NCBI RefSeq assembly: GCF_009762775.1
Contig: NZ_CP046401.1
Span: 3,844,001 to 3,908,000, forward strand
Origin: Maribellus comscasis
GTDB lineage: Bacteria; Bacteroidota; Bacteroidia; Bacteroidales; Prolixibacteraceae
Length of the DNA stretch: 64,000 bases
Reading direction: 5' to 3'
Both the position numbers and the translations under genes were made by a program. Under the pieces are notes generated by a model. It saw only the letters and a program-made list of their open reading frames with translations, ran no database searches and was not told where the DNA came from. Below are positions 52,978-62,854 of the stretch, one piece after another. The number at the start of each line of letters is the position of its first letter. Position 1 is the first letter of the stretch.

Positions 52978-54441
52978 TTACTGCTTGCTATTACTGCGAC
53001 TGACTAACTGCCTCAACCTCGCTTTCAATTCAATTGTTCGAATTCGGTCTTTGTATAAATTGTGCGCATTTAGTTTGTTGATATCCAGCGATGCATCAGT
53101 GTTATCTTCCCAGCGGCGGCATAAATACAATGGTTCATAAATCCGTCCGATTTTATATTCGCGTGAAATGGCCAGTCCAACCGCATAATCTTCACCATAA
53201 CTAACATTGGGCATCTTTAATTCGCGCAAAACCGGAGTGTAAAATGCCCGTGGGGCGCCAAGTCCGTTAATGCGTAACGCGTTATTTGGCCCGTTATCCG
53301 GTGTCCATTCCTTGTGGTCAATGATTCCCGGTGGAATCTCCTCCAATGCAAAATTGGTCATTTGGTATGAGCCAATTACCATTGCGCACTTTTCTTCGTA
53401 AAATTGTTCAACGATTTTTTGCAGTGTATTTTCCGAAGAATACAAATCGTCACTGTCGAGCTGAACTGCAAATTTTCCGCAGTTTTTATCAAAAATGGCT
53501 TCATTCCAGCATCCACCAATCCCTAAATCTTTTCGTTTCGGAACAATATGAATGAGTTTTTTTTCTTTAGCATATTCGGCCAAAATTTCGGTGGTTCCAT
53601 CGGAAGAATAATTATCAACTACAATTAAATTAAATTTAAAATTGGTTTTTTGATTCAGCGCTGAATTTACCGCATCTTTTATCGTTTTAATGCGGTTTCG
53701 CACAGGAATAACCACTGTTGCTTCTACCGGAAACTCTTCTTCTGAAAGATTGATTTCTTTATAGGGTGGATGCAAAAAAGCGCCAATTTTTTTCAAATGG
53801 CTGGTGCAGGCTTTTTCCATTTCAACTTGTTTTTCACGGGCAAGGTTGCTCACATAATCAAACTGTTTTTCGCCCGATTTACGGGTGTCGGTTTCAACCA
53901 TGGTGAAAAGAAATTCCGGAATTCGAATCAATTCACCTAAACGCGATGCGTGCAACCGAAGTGCATAATATCCGGCCATGGAAAATTCGTCTTCCGCAAA
54001 ACTTTTTAATACATCGGAACGATAAAACTGCACCGGGCCAAAGTTGAAATCGTCGCGCAAACTCCCTTCCTGGTAATCAATAACAGGGTGGTTTATCCGC
54101 TCACCATTTTTTATTTCCATGTAATCTGAATAGATCATTGCTGCCCCTGTATTTTTGGCAGCACCAGTCAAACGTTCCAGCGAAAATTGCCCGATTTCAA
54201 GCGGAGTGTTTTGCAAAGCAACAAAAGCAAATTCAGCTTTACTTTTTTGTGCCATTTGTTTTATAAACGAGGTTGACAAAGGCGTGCTGCTTACCAAAGT
54301 TTCAGCATCCTGAATCTGAACAGCCTCCGGCGCAACTATAAAAATTTGTTTCACTTCCTTAATTGCACGAAATTCTGAAACCAGTTTTTGCGTTTCTGCT
54401 GTTCCGCTAAATGCAAGAAATATGTCGGTTTTTTGATTCAT
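52978..54441 (-). CDS. Tandem GT-A glycosyltransferase (GT2-like), cytosolic
   Basis: 487 residues from ATG 54441; a TTG four codons earlier is less likely. Residues ~5-230 form a first, degenerate GT-A fold ([23 protein letters not shown]). Residues ~243-480 are a second, typical GT2 domain: [36 protein letters not shown] and the DxD-type motif LDSDDLYSS, with [12 protein letters not shown] near the acceptor side. No membrane anchor is present, so it acts on a soluble or nucleotide-linked acceptor. First gene of the operon leading to DUF4922, SpoIID and AmpG. Confidence 0.85.
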   Translation of the reverse strand: MNQKTDIFLAFSGTAETQKLVSEFRAIKEVKQIFIVAPEAVQIQDAETLVSSTPLSTSFIKQMAQKSKAEFAFVALQNTPLEIGQFSLERLTGAAKNTGAAMIYSDYMEIKNGERINHPVIDYQEGSLRDDFNFGPVQFYRSDVLKSFAEDEFSMAGYYALRLHASRLGELIRIPEFLFTMVETDTRKSGEKQFDYVSNLAREKQVEMEKACTSHLKKIGAFLHPPYKEINLSEEEFPVEATVVIPVRNRIKTIKDAVNSALNQKTNFKFNLIVVDNYSSDGTTEILAEYAKEKKLIHIVPKRKDLGIGGCWNEAIFDKNCGKFAVQLDSDDLYSSENTLQKIVEQFYEEKCAMVIGSYQMTNFALEEIPPGIIDHKEWTPDNGPNNALRINGLGAPRAFYTPVLRELKMPNVSYGEDYAVGLAISREYKIGRIYEPLYLCRRWEDNTDASLDINKLNAHNLYKDRIRTIELKARLRQLVSRSNSKQ

Positions 54442-54466
54442 TCGAAAGTTCAAATTTGAATTTTAA

Positions 54467-54474
54467 CAAAGGTA
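54467..54474 (-). promoter_or_regulatory. -7 box of the GT/DUF4922/SpoIID/AmpG operon
   Basis: The minus strand reads TACCTTTG, an exact TAnnTTTG match, 26 bases before the glycosyltransferase ATG. The -33 region is T-rich without a clean TTG. Confidence 0.55.
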
Positions 54475-54564
54475 GAAAATGGTAATTAAAACTACATTTT
54501 GTGTTTTCTTTGCAAGTGATGAGTTGTATTCAATTTAATTAACGCCTGGTTCTGCAAAAGATTT

Positions 54565-55914
54565 TTAGTAACAGTTTATTTCTTTAATTAACGGTGTTCC
54601 GAAGGCACGAGTAATTTCGATCTTAATCCCGGTTGTAATCAGGTTTGGTGTTTTTTCAATTCGTTTGTGTCCGATACAACTCCCCTCACTTATTTGTTTC
54701 CAATTCTCTTCTTGTTTCACAAAAAGTTTATAATCTCTGATTCGTTCTCCCTTCGATATGTCTTCTTCTATTACCACATAGTTTATTTTTTGTGGCGATG
54801 GAAAATTTACAGTAAAAATGTTTCCTTTTCCCCCGGTACGCCCCAGTGACTCCGCAAACTGGCTTTTTAATTCGTTTCCAAATTCAGCCAGCCTTGTAAC
54901 GTCAGCATCCGGAACGAGCCCTCTGTCGTCGACTACTATACCAAGTAACATGTTGGTATTTCTTCCTACCGATTGAATATAGCGTTCCATTAAATCATTT
55001 ACACTCCTTAAGGTAGAGTCCTCTCCTTCGTGCCAGAACCAGCCTCCCTGAAACGCATGTTCCCGCAACGGAAAATCTGCTTCTCCCGGACACCAGAACG
55101 CGCCATCGGGGTTGCCATTTAATCCTTTTATCTGAATCAATCCGGTAGCTGATGTGGTGGAATCGGCCCTTGCCCAGCAGGGATAGGGAGCCACACCATT
55201 TTCATTTCCAACCCAGCGTATATTGTTGGTAAAACCATAGGGCCCCTGAAAGGCGATGGCATTGGGCTGGTATTTTTCCAGCAATGAAAGCATCTCAATC
55301 CCTCCTTTGTCAGGAGGTAAAACACCGCCATCAAACCATATTTCAAATAAATCTCCGTATTGCGTCCAAAGTTCGGTGAGTTGTGTTTTTACAATTTCGT
55401 TATACTTTTTTTGCTCATCTGAATCGCCGGACAAAACCAGGCCCGGATTGTCGACATGACAATAAGCATTTGCAGAAGCGCTGGCGTAAATCCCCGGCTT
55501 CACTCCATATTTTTTGCAGGAGGCGATAAAATCTTTTACAACGTCGCCTTCTCCGTTCTTCCAGGGTGAACTTTTTACACTATATTCGTGAGCTTTTGTT
55601 GGCCAAAGACTAAAACCACTGCAATGTTTGGCCACCAGCACTGCGTAGGTTGCCCCTGCCGATTTAGCCGCTTTTATCCATTGATCCGTATCGAGTTGTT
55701 TTGGATTAAATACCGACGGATTGGGTTGATGGTCTCTGGTTTCACGCCATTTATATTCCGGCTCAAATACCTGGACGTCGAGGTGAAATAATGCACCTAT
55801 TTCTGCATCTGACCATTCGAGGTGGGATTTTGCAGGAAGAATTTGTTTTTGAGAGCTGTTGCAGGAAATAAGAATTACTGCTACAGCTAAAAAAAATAAT
55901 AGTTTTGAATACAT
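54565..55914 (-). CDS. Alpha-L-fucosidase (GH29) lipoprotein
   Basis: A 449-residue exported hydrolase. Lipoprotein signal with lipobox LISC (Cys ~18). GH29 core: GALFHLDVQVF, AKHCSGFSLWPTKAHEYSVK, FIASCKKYGVKPGIYAS, and the nucleophile strand LFEIWFDGGVLPP (Asp in WFDGG). The acid/base is not obvious by eye, as is common in this family. A short C-terminal beta domain (~360-449) resembles a discoidin-like module. It removes terminal alpha-L-fucose. It is divergent from the ECF sigma/SusCD operon, 158 bases apart, and is probably part of the same locus. Confidence 0.9.
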   Translation of the reverse strand: MYSKLLFFLAVAVILISCNSSQKQILPAKSHLEWSDAEIGALFHLDVQVFEPEYKWRETRDHQPNPSVFNPKQLDTDQWIKAAKSAGATYAVLVAKHCSGFSLWPTKAHEYSVKSSPWKNGEGDVVKDFIASCKKYGVKPGIYASASANAYCHVDNPGLVLSGDSDEQKKYNEIVKTQLTELWTQYGDLFEIWFDGGVLPPDKGGIEMLSLLEKYQPNAIAFQGPYGFTNNIRWVGNENGVAPYPCWARADSTTSATGLIQIKGLNGNPDGAFWCPGEADFPLREHAFQGGWFWHEGEDSTLRSVNDLMERYIQSVGRNTNMLLGIVVDDRGLVPDADVTRLAEFGNELKSQFAESLGRTGGKGNIFTVNFPSPQKINYVVIEEDISKGERIRDYKLFVKQEENWKQISEGSCIGHKRIEKTPNLITTGIKIEITRAFGTPLIKEINCY

Positions 55915-56027
55915 AAAGCAAGCTTTCTTTTTTAGAATAAAACCGGATTTATTTTGTCAATTAATTCATGTCTGATTTTTTGGAAATTATCAATTTCAAA
56001 TGGCTACAATTTAAATAAAATATTATA

Positions 56028-56035
56028 TAGCTTTG
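56028..56035 (+). promoter_or_regulatory. -7 box of the ECF sigma/FecR operon
   Basis: TAGCTTTG (TAnnTTTG) lies 37 bases before the sigma-factor ATG. No TTG at the right distance. Confidence 0.45.
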
Positions 56036-56072
56036 ACATTTTTATTTTAAAGAATGAGCTGCAAACCTAAAG

Positions 56073-56642
56073 ATGAAGGATAAAACCGATGCGAAAATAT
56101 TATCCGGAATCAGAAGAGGGGATTCAAAATCTTTTGATTTACTGTTTGATAATTACTATGACAGGCTCTGTAATTACGTAACTTCAATAATTCAAAACAA
56201 TGAAGCAGCTGAAGATATTATACAGGATTTGTTTGCAAATATGTGGGTAAATCGCAAAAGATTGTCTGTCCAGGTGTCTTTAAAATCGTATCTGTTTCGT
56301 TCCTCTTATAATGCAAGTCTCGATTATTTAAAGCATTTAAAAGTTGAAAATCGATATCAAACCGGTATTTCAGAACAATTTCCTCCTTCATTTAACGACA
56401 GTTTAGAGTTTTTGGAATTACTTGAATCAATGGAAGAGAGTATTGAGCAGTTGCCGGAACAATGCAAAGTAATATTTAAGCTTAGTCGGTTTGAGCAGTT
56501 AAAATACCGCGAAATTGCCGAAAAACTTTCTGTTTCAGAAAATACTGTTGATACTCAAATTCGCCGGGCGTTAAAAAAATTACGGGAGGATTTTAAAGAC
56601 TATCTGGCACTTCTTCTGATATTTCTGCGAATATTTTTTTAA
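56073..56642 (+). CDS. RNA polymerase ECF sigma factor (Bacteroidetes SusCD-type)
   Basis: A 189-residue sigma-70 family factor. Region 2 (~20-85) includes FDLLFDNYYDRLCNYV, EDIIQDLFANMWVNR and SLKSYLFRSSYNASLDYL. Region 4 (~120-175) includes LPEQCKVIFKLSRFEQLKYREIAEKLSVSENTVDTQI. It is the usual first gene of a trans-envelope signalling cassette: sigma, anti-sigma (64 bases downstream), SusC with STN domain, SusD. When released by FecR it should drive transcription of this locus. Confidence 0.94.
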   Translation: MKDKTDAKILSGIRRGDSKSFDLLFDNYYDRLCNYVTSIIQNNEAAEDIIQDLFANMWVNRKRLSVQVSLKSYLFRSSYNASLDYLKHLKVENRYQTGISEQFPPSFNDSLEFLELLESMEESIEQLPEQCKVIFKLSRFEQLKYREIAEKLSVSENTVDTQIRRALKKLREDFKDYLALLLIFLRIFF

Positions 56643-56706
56643 AAAAAGGATCTTCCTTGTCACGGAAGAATTTTTTTCAGTCGTCATATAAATAGCTTAG
56701 AAAATT

Positions 56707-57714
56707 ATGAACAAAAACGATTTCAATAATAAAGACTTTTTTGCTAAAGTTTTAAGCGGGAATGCTACGGAACAAGAGCAGAAAAAGTTTGAAAAATGGC
56801 TTTCGTTGTCGGAAGGTAACCGAAGCGAATTTGAGTTGTATCAAAAGTTATGGAAATCGTTACCCTTTTTTAAACGGAGAGACCTGAACTCAGCAAAGTT
56901 AAAAACACATCTTAAAATAATTGAGAAACAAAAACGCGAAAGGAGTTTCTTTTACTATTGGCAGAAAGCTGCGGCAGTGTTGCTGATTCCAGTATTGATT
57001 GCTGCCAGCTATTTTTATTTCGACAAAGATAAACCAACTAAATCTAATGTAGCCACATTAGAAACAATTCAAACGCCATACGGAGCAAGAACTTCTTTCG
57101 CGCTTCCTGATGGTTCCGTTGTTTGGTTAAATGCGGGGAGCAAGGTTGCTTATCCTCATGAATTTTCAGATACCCGGGAAGTGGAACTATCCGGAGAAAT
57201 GTATCTGGAGGTTAAAAAAAGTAACGCTCCGTTTATTGTTAAAACAAAATATGGAAACGTAGAGGTTTTAGGTACAAAATTTAATGTTTGTGCATACAAT
57301 GATGAACCTTTTCAAACGACACTTATCGAGGGTAACGTTGCTCTTAAATCAAAAGAATCAGGTAAACAGTTTGTTCTGTCTCCAGGTCTTCAGGCTGTAT
57401 TGGAGAATGGGATTTTTAACGCCGACACTGTAGATGTTGCCTCTTATATTTCCTGGAAAGACGGGAAAATGGAATTCAGACGCGAACCATTTGAACTTGT
57501 TGCGAAAAGACTTGAAAGATGGTTTAATGTATCGATAGAACTAAAAGGAGAACAAATTAAAAACCTTTGGTATACCGGGACCATAGAAATGGAATCGTTT
57601 AGCGAGGTGCTGGAATTAATCAAAAATACTACACCTATCGAATATTCATTTAATTCGAAAACGCGAGTTTTAACTATTGAAAGTAAAATTTTAAAAGAAG
57701 AAATGCCTATGTAA
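56707..57714 (+). CDS. FecR-family anti-sigma factor
   Basis: A 335-residue single-pass inner-membrane protein. The cytosolic N-terminus (~1-85) carries a sigma-binding motif region (LSGNATEQEQKKFEKWL), the TM is ~88-106 (AAAVLLIPVLIAASYFYF), the periplasmic FecR domain ~120-215 (LPDGSVVWLNAGSKVAYP, REVELSGEMYLEV, VEVLGTKFNVCAY, LIEGNVAL), and a DUF4974-type C-terminal domain ~255-330. It senses the loaded SusC through the STN domain and controls the sigma factor encoded just upstream. Confidence 0.94.
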   Translation: MNKNDFNNKDFFAKVLSGNATEQEQKKFEKWLSLSEGNRSEFELYQKLWKSLPFFKRRDLNSAKLKTHLKIIEKQKRERSFFYYWQKAAAVLLIPVLIAASYFYFDKDKPTKSNVATLETIQTPYGARTSFALPDGSVVWLNAGSKVAYPHEFSDTREVELSGEMYLEVKKSNAPFIVKTKYGNVEVLGTKFNVCAYNDEPFQTTLIEGNVALKSKESGKQFVLSPGLQAVLENGIFNADTVDVASYISWKDGKMEFRREPFELVAKRLERWFNVSIELKGEQIKNLWYTGTIEMESFSEVLELIKNTTPIEYSFNSKTRVLTIESKILKEEMPM

Positions 57715-57728
57715 CAATGAATAAAAAA

Positions 57729-57759
57729 AAGAGATGGAAAGGGCAAGTTCCCATCTCTT
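57729..57759. terminator. Hairpin between fecR and susC
   Basis: Perfect 9-bp stem AAGAGATGG / CCATCTCTT with a 13-nt loop, 15 bases after the fecR stop and 52 before the susC ATG. The plus strand lacks a pure T-tract afterwards (AAAAATTATTTG), so it may be a partial terminator or an mRNA stabiliser that sets unequal expression of regulators and transporter. Its T-tract orientation is better on the minus strand. Confidence 0.5.
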
Positions 57760-57811
57760 AAAAATTATTTGATTTTAACCAATAGAAGTAAAAACCAAAA
57801 CATTTAAAATT

Positions 57812-60800
57812 ATGAAAAAAAATGAATGTAAGCATGGTTTCGAACCTTGTTTATATAGAATATTGTTAAAAATGAAACTAACAGTACTAACTATTCTGCT
57901 AACAGTATTAGGAACCTGGGCAAAAGATTCCTACTCTCAATCTGCCAGAATTTCCCTTGATCTTGAAAACACTTCGATAGAAGAGGTATTAAATAAAATA
58001 GAAGAGGAAAGTGAATTCAGGTTTTTTTACAACGCCACAATAAACGTAGACAAAAAGGTATCTGCAAAGTTTGAAAACAGATCAATTACAGTTATTCTGG
58101 ATGAAATCTTGAACGAAGCCGGGATTGACTATAAAGTTATAGGCAGGCAGATTACTCTTTTTCCCAGCGAACCCAAAACGCAAACTACCTTTCAGCAAAC
58201 GTCTTTGTCGGGAAAAGTCACTGATTCAGAAGGAGTCCCACTACCTGGTGTAACCGTTATTTTTAAGGGGACCACCAATGGAACTGTTACCAACCCCGAC
58301 GGGCAATACACACTCAGCAGTATTCCGGAGAATGCCATTCTTCTGTTTTCTTTTGTTGGTATGAAAACACAGGAAATTCCTGTTGGGAATCAGACCAATA
58401 TTAATGTTGTAATGCAGGAAGATGCTATCGGAATTGGCGAAGTTGTTGCCATTGGATACGGAACACAGAAAAAGGCCGATTTAACGGGGGCCGTTGCAAA
58501 TATGAAAGCTGAAGATCTCAACATTGAAAGTAACACAAATATCGTTCGGGCTCTTCAAGGTAAAATTGCGGGGGTGGAAATTGTTTCTACAGGTGGCGAC
58601 CCCGGGAATAGTTCAAGTGTTATGATTCGTGGTGTTGGTACCTTTAATAACAACACGCCTTTGTATATTGTCGATGGAATGTACATGGATAACATTAATT
58701 TTTTGAATCCTAACGACATCGAATCAATCGATGTGCTCAAAGATGCATCATCTGCAGCTATTTACGGTTCAAGAGCAGCCAACGGAGTTATTATTGTAAC
58801 CACAAAAAGCGGTTCGGATACTTCCGGGACACCTACTTTTACAGCATCGGCAAATCTTGGATTTCAGGATGCAACAAAAAAAATAGATGTACTAAATGCT
58901 GATGAGTGGATTAATATTAGTACGATTTCAAGAGAGGCAGCTGGCTATTCTGCTCTTGATATGGCTCTAAATCCGCAGGCTGATGTCGATTGGCAGGACG
59001 AACTGATGAGAACCGGATTGATGCAGAATTATAATCTGTCGGCACAGGGAGGGAGTAAAAACTTTAAGTACTATGTTGGCGGAGGTTATACAAATCAGGA
59101 CGGGATTATTATTAATACGGATTATGAACGTATGAATATCCAGGTTAAAACCGAGTTTAAAAAAGGGATTGTAACCATCGGTGAAAACCTTTTGGTATCG
59201 TACGAGCAAACAAGCCCCGTTACGCGTTCGGTAACCAGGGCAGGAGGTATTGTAGGAGCAATGTTAAACTCAATACCAACATACAGTATTTATAACGAAG
59301 ATAATGACGGTGGGTATAACGGACCATGGGGGGATGCAATTACCTGGGCTAATCCTTTGGGAATTATAAATTTGCAAAGGGCTGAGAGGGAAAACACCAA
59401 GACATATGTAAATACGTATATGATGGTTGACCTCCCGTTTAATTTTCAATATAAATTAAATGTGAATGCCGATTTAAGGGGGAATTACAATTACAACTTC
59501 ACCCCTCATTATGAAATGGGTTTAGTTTCAAGTGCTTATAATCAAATGACAGAAAGCCGCGGGCAAACTAAAAATACCCTGGTTGAAAATCTGTTGACTT
59601 TTGACAAAACGTTTGGAGACCATAAATTAACTGTTTTAGGCGGTTACACTTTTCAGCAAAGTAAATACCGGTTAGTAAGTGCGGGAGGTTCATACATGGC
59701 TGACGGAATTACCGTGGTTGATGCTGCCACTGAAACAAACGGGGGAAGCAATGAAACGGTTACAGCACTAACATCGATTTTGGGACGTGTTTTTTATTCT
59801 TATAAAAATAAATACTTGCTTAGTGCAACAATCCGCAGAGATGGTTCTTCAAAATTTTTGAAAAATAAACGATACGGGAATTTCCCTTCATTTTCTTTAG
59901 GATGGAATATTAGCGAAGAAAATTTCCTGAAAGATTTCAAGCCGTTATATCAGCTGAAATTGAGAGCTGGTTATGGGGTTCTTGGAAACCAGGAGGTTGG
60001 TAACTATTTGTATTCTTCCGATGTAACCTCCAATATTAATTACCTGATTGATGGAACAACCATGTGGAATGGATCTTTTCCAAAGATTTTTGCTTCACCG
60101 TCTATCAAATGGGAGAATACCGAAATGACAAATATTGGATTAGATGTGGCCTTTTTTAATAATCAATTAACAGGAACGGTTGAATACTACGTTAAAAACA
60201 CTACTGATATTTTGTTAAATGTTCCAATCCCAATTTCAACAGGTGCAGGTAACGATCCATTAAAAAATGCAGGACAAATCAGAAACAAAGGTCTCGAGAT
60301 TATGGCAGGCTGGAACGATTTTGTTTCTGAGGATCTGAGTTACTCACTCAACTTTGTTGCAAGTACTGTAAATAACGAGGTTGTGAAAATGGGGACAGGT
60401 GACCAGGTAATCTGGAGCGGAACGCCCAACCAATCGGGTGCCAATACTACAAAGTCACTGCAAGGATACCCAATTGGAGGATTCTGGTTAATTGAAACCG
60501 ATGGTTTGTTTCAGTCGCAGGCAGAAGTGGATGCGCACAGTAAAGATGGTGTATTGATTCAACCCAACGCCAAACCCGGAGATATTCGTTTTAAAGATGC
60601 CAACGGCGATGGTAAAATTAATGACGACGATCGTGTTTACAAAGGTTCCCCATTCCCTGAATTTACCTTAGGTTTTAACGGTTCGGTTAACTGGAAAAAC
60701 TTTGATTTATCTCTGGGATTACAATCGAGTTTTGGTGCGAAAATATACAATTCGATGCGTCCCGATCTTGAAGATGTAAGTAAAGGGACGAACTATTCAA

Positions 60801-61147
60801 GTGCGACACTGAATGCCTGGAGTGAAGACAATACAAATACTTCTTTCCCAAGGTTGATTTGGGGGGATCCAAATCAAAATGCACGAACCGATTCTGACCG
60901 TTTTCTTGAAAGTGGCGATTATCTGCGTATTACAAACCTGCAGTTCGGATACAATATTCCTCAATCGATAGTGCCGTATTTCGAAACAGCAAGAATATAT
61001 GTTAATGCTGACAATTTGTACACATTTACAAATTACTCAGGTTTTACACCCGATGTGAATAGTTCAAGTGCCTTGGAACGCGGTGTTGACCGATACAGTT
61101 ATCCGTTGCCACGGACAATAACAATAGGGGTAAATGTTTCATTTTAA
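57812..61147 (+). CDS. SusC/RagA-family TonB-linked outer-membrane transporter with STN domain
   Basis: A 1111-residue transporter. Leader with hydrophobic core ~20-37, STN signalling domain ~47-118 (ISLDLENTSIEEVLNKI, ending RQITLFP), carboxypeptidase-regulatory-like domain ~130-210 (LSGKVTDSEGVPLPGVTV), plug ~215-335 with GYGTQKKADLTGAVA, RGVGTFNNNTPLYIVDG, DVLKDASSAAIYGSRAANG, and a ~770-residue barrel ending in ITIGVNVSF. It imports a glycan captured by the SusD encoded 12 bases downstream. The STN domain links it to the FecR protein. Confidence 0.95.
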   Translation: MKKNECKHGFEPCLYRILLKMKLTVLTILLTVLGTWAKDSYSQSARISLDLENTSIEEVLNKIEEESEFRFFYNATINVDKKVSAKFENRSITVILDEILNEAGIDYKVIGRQITLFPSEPKTQTTFQQTSLSGKVTDSEGVPLPGVTVIFKGTTNGTVTNPDGQYTLSSIPENAILLFSFVGMKTQEIPVGNQTNINVVMQEDAIGIGEVVAIGYGTQKKADLTGAVANMKAEDLNIESNTNIVRALQGKIAGVEIVSTGGDPGNSSSVMIRGVGTFNNNTPLYIVDGMYMDNINFLNPNDIESIDVLKDASSAAIYGSRAANGVIIVTTKSGSDTSGTPTFTASANLGFQDATKKIDVLNADEWINISTISREAAGYSALDMALNPQADVDWQDELMRTGLMQNYNLSAQGGSKNFKYYVGGGYTNQDGIIINTDYERMNIQVKTEFKKGIVTIGENLLVSYEQTSPVTRSVTRAGGIVGAMLNSIPTYSIYNEDNDGGYNGPWGDAITWANPLGIINLQRAERENTKTYVNTYMMVDLPFNFQYKLNVNADLRGNYNYNFTPHYEMGLVSSAYNQMTESRGQTKNTLVENLLTFDKTFGDHKLTVLGGYTFQQSKYRLVSAGGSYMADGITVVDAATETNGGSNETVTALTSILGRVFYSYKNKYLLSATIRRDGSSKFLKNKRYGNFPSFSLGWNISEENFLKDFKPLYQLKLRAGYGVLGNQEVGNYLYSSDVTSNINYLIDGTTMWNGSFPKIFASPSIKWENTEMTNIGLDVAFFNNQLTGTVEYYVKNTTDILLNVPIPISTGAGNDPLKNAGQIRNKGLEIMAGWNDFVSEDLSYSLNFVASTVNNEVVKMGTGDQVIWSGTPNQSGANTTKSLQGYPIGGFWLIETDGLFQSQAEVDAHSKDGVLIQPNAKPGDIRFKDANGDGKINDDDRVYKGSPFPEFTLGFNGSVNWKNFDLSLGLQSSFGAKIYNSMRPDLEDVSKGTNYSSATLNAWSEDNTNTSFPRLIWGDPNQNARTDSDRFLESGDYLRITNLQFGYNIPQSIVPYFETARIYVNADNLYTFTNYSGFTPDVNSSSALERGVDRYSYPLPRTITIGVNVSF

Positions 61148-61159
61148 AATCTAAAAATC

Positions 61160-62662
61160 ATGAAAATAAAAATAATATTGCCATTTCTAGTTTTATTTAT
61201 TTTTTCGGGATGCGAATCTTATCTCGATCAGGTAAATCCAAACAAAATTACTACGGAGACTTTTTTTCAGACTGAAAGTGATTTTACACAGGCTTTGGCG
61301 GCAACCTATACTCCGTTAAGAAATCCAAACGGAGGATATTATAATGTGAGATCAATAGAAATAAGAAACTACAGGGGCGATGATGTTGTTGTGAGAAACG
61401 ACACAGAAGACCAGTACCAGACTTATCTTTTTATCAACTCACCCAATAATGATTTTGTTGCAAGACTGTTTGAAGAGTGTTATTCTGCAATTTATCGTGC
61501 AAATCTGTTGTTGGAAGAGATAGAAAGCAGTGAATTATCAGCTGATTTTGTAAATGAGGTAACTGGCGAAGCTTTGTTTCTGAGAGGAATCAATTATTTC
61601 ATTCTGGCGAAAGAGTTCAAAGATGTTCCTTTACGCCTCACTGCATCTCAGGCAAACGAAGATTTTCCTTTGGCTAAATCTTCACAGGCCGAGGTTTTTG
61701 CACAGGTTGAAAGTGATTTGACAAAGGCTTCTGAATTGCTTCCTGTAGAAGCGTTAAATCAGGGAAGAGCTACCAAAGGTGCTGCGCTGGCATATTTAGG
61801 TAAACTCTATATTTATATGGAAAATTGGGACAAGGCAATTTCTACCCTCGAACCCCTAACAAAATCGCCTTACAATTATTCTCTGGTAGACGATTATGCA
61901 AAGAACTTTGATTTGGAAACCGAATACAACAGTGAAAGTATTTTTGAGGTTACTTATGAAAAAGTTGGTGCAGCTACAGGCAGATGGGGGGAAGAAAACT
62001 CGAATACGATGATGACAAATCCAATCAACCGCATTTTTGCCTGTGGCGACCTGGGTGGCTGGGACATATGCAACTGCTCGCCAAAAATGCTTGATATTTT
62101 TACTTCAGAATTGGATAAAGACGGGGATTATGATATTCGGGCAAGAGCTGGTCTGGCCTGGAATTATCCGGGGTGTATTTACTACTTGCAACCTTTTACT
62201 GAAGGGGTTAGTTCAAGCAATCAATCAAAGATTTATGTACGTAAATATACCTATGCAAATTATTTCGAGAAGGAAATTGTGCCGGAATCGGAATTGAATG
62301 TACGGGCTTATAGGTATGCTAACGTTTTGCTGTTTTTGGCAGAAGCTGAATTAAATACCAACGACAAAACAAAAGCCATTGAATATTTAAACCAAATCCG
62401 TGACAGGGCAAATCTTAGTCTGCTTGAAAATTCATCCACAACCGATGAGGTAATGGCCGATATTATAAAACAACGGGCAATTGAATTTTTCTGCGAAGGA
62501 GAACGTTTTTACGATTTGCGCAGATGGGGATTGTTAGAAACTGAAATTAGTAACTCATCTGAAGAGAGAGCCGCTAATTTTCAATCAAAATATTCATATT
62601 TTCCTATACCAAGTAAAGAAATTCAAACCAATCCGCTTTGCACTCAGGCAGAAGGATGGTAA
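61160..62662 (+). CDS. SusD/RagB-family nutrient-binding lipoprotein
   Basis: A 500-residue outer-membrane lipoprotein: lipobox FSGC near residue 18, ESYLDQVNPNKITTETFF, the TPR-like alpha-helical core (LFLRGINYFILAKEF, KGAALAYLGKLYIYMENWD) and the C-terminal SusD signature (YRYANVLLFLAEAELN, ERFYDLRRWG, YFPIPSKEIQTNP). It binds the glycan at the surface and lids SusC. The sequence NLLLEEIE and CNCSP/CGDLGG cysteines may give an extra disulfide. Confidence 0.95.
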   Translation: MKIKIILPFLVLFIFSGCESYLDQVNPNKITTETFFQTESDFTQALAATYTPLRNPNGGYYNVRSIEIRNYRGDDVVVRNDTEDQYQTYLFINSPNNDFVARLFEECYSAIYRANLLLEEIESSELSADFVNEVTGEALFLRGINYFILAKEFKDVPLRLTASQANEDFPLAKSSQAEVFAQVESDLTKASELLPVEALNQGRATKGAALAYLGKLYIYMENWDKAISTLEPLTKSPYNYSLVDDYAKNFDLETEYNSESIFEVTYEKVGAATGRWGEENSNTMMTNPINRIFACGDLGGWDICNCSPKMLDIFTSELDKDGDYDIRARAGLAWNYPGCIYYLQPFTEGVSSSNQSKIYVRKYTYANYFEKEIVPESELNVRAYRYANVLLFLAEAELNTNDKTKAIEYLNQIRDRANLSLLENSSTTDEVMADIIKQRAIEFFCEGERFYDLRRWGLLETEISNSSEERAANFQSKYSYFPIPSKEIQTNPLCTQAEGW

Positions 62663-62679
62663 AATAGGTAGTTTTCAGG

Positions 62680-62714
62680 AAGTGGTTGTTTTTACAGCCA
62701 CTTCATATTTTTAT
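62680..62714 (+). terminator. Terminator after susD
   Basis: Stem AAGTGGTTG / CAGCCACTT (62680-62688 with 62695-62703, one G-U pair), then CATATTTTTAT. It separates susCD from the sulfatase gene, at least partly. Confidence 0.7.
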
Positions 62715-62854
62715 AAAAAGCTTAAATCCTTTTTTAATAACCAGGGTTTTTCGTTAAATAAATTTCATATTTGCCAGGGGTAAAAAGGGTTTTCTGTCTC
62801 TGGAATCTTTTAAAAGGCAGCCCAAAATAATAAGGAATTAAATTTTCATTAGAT

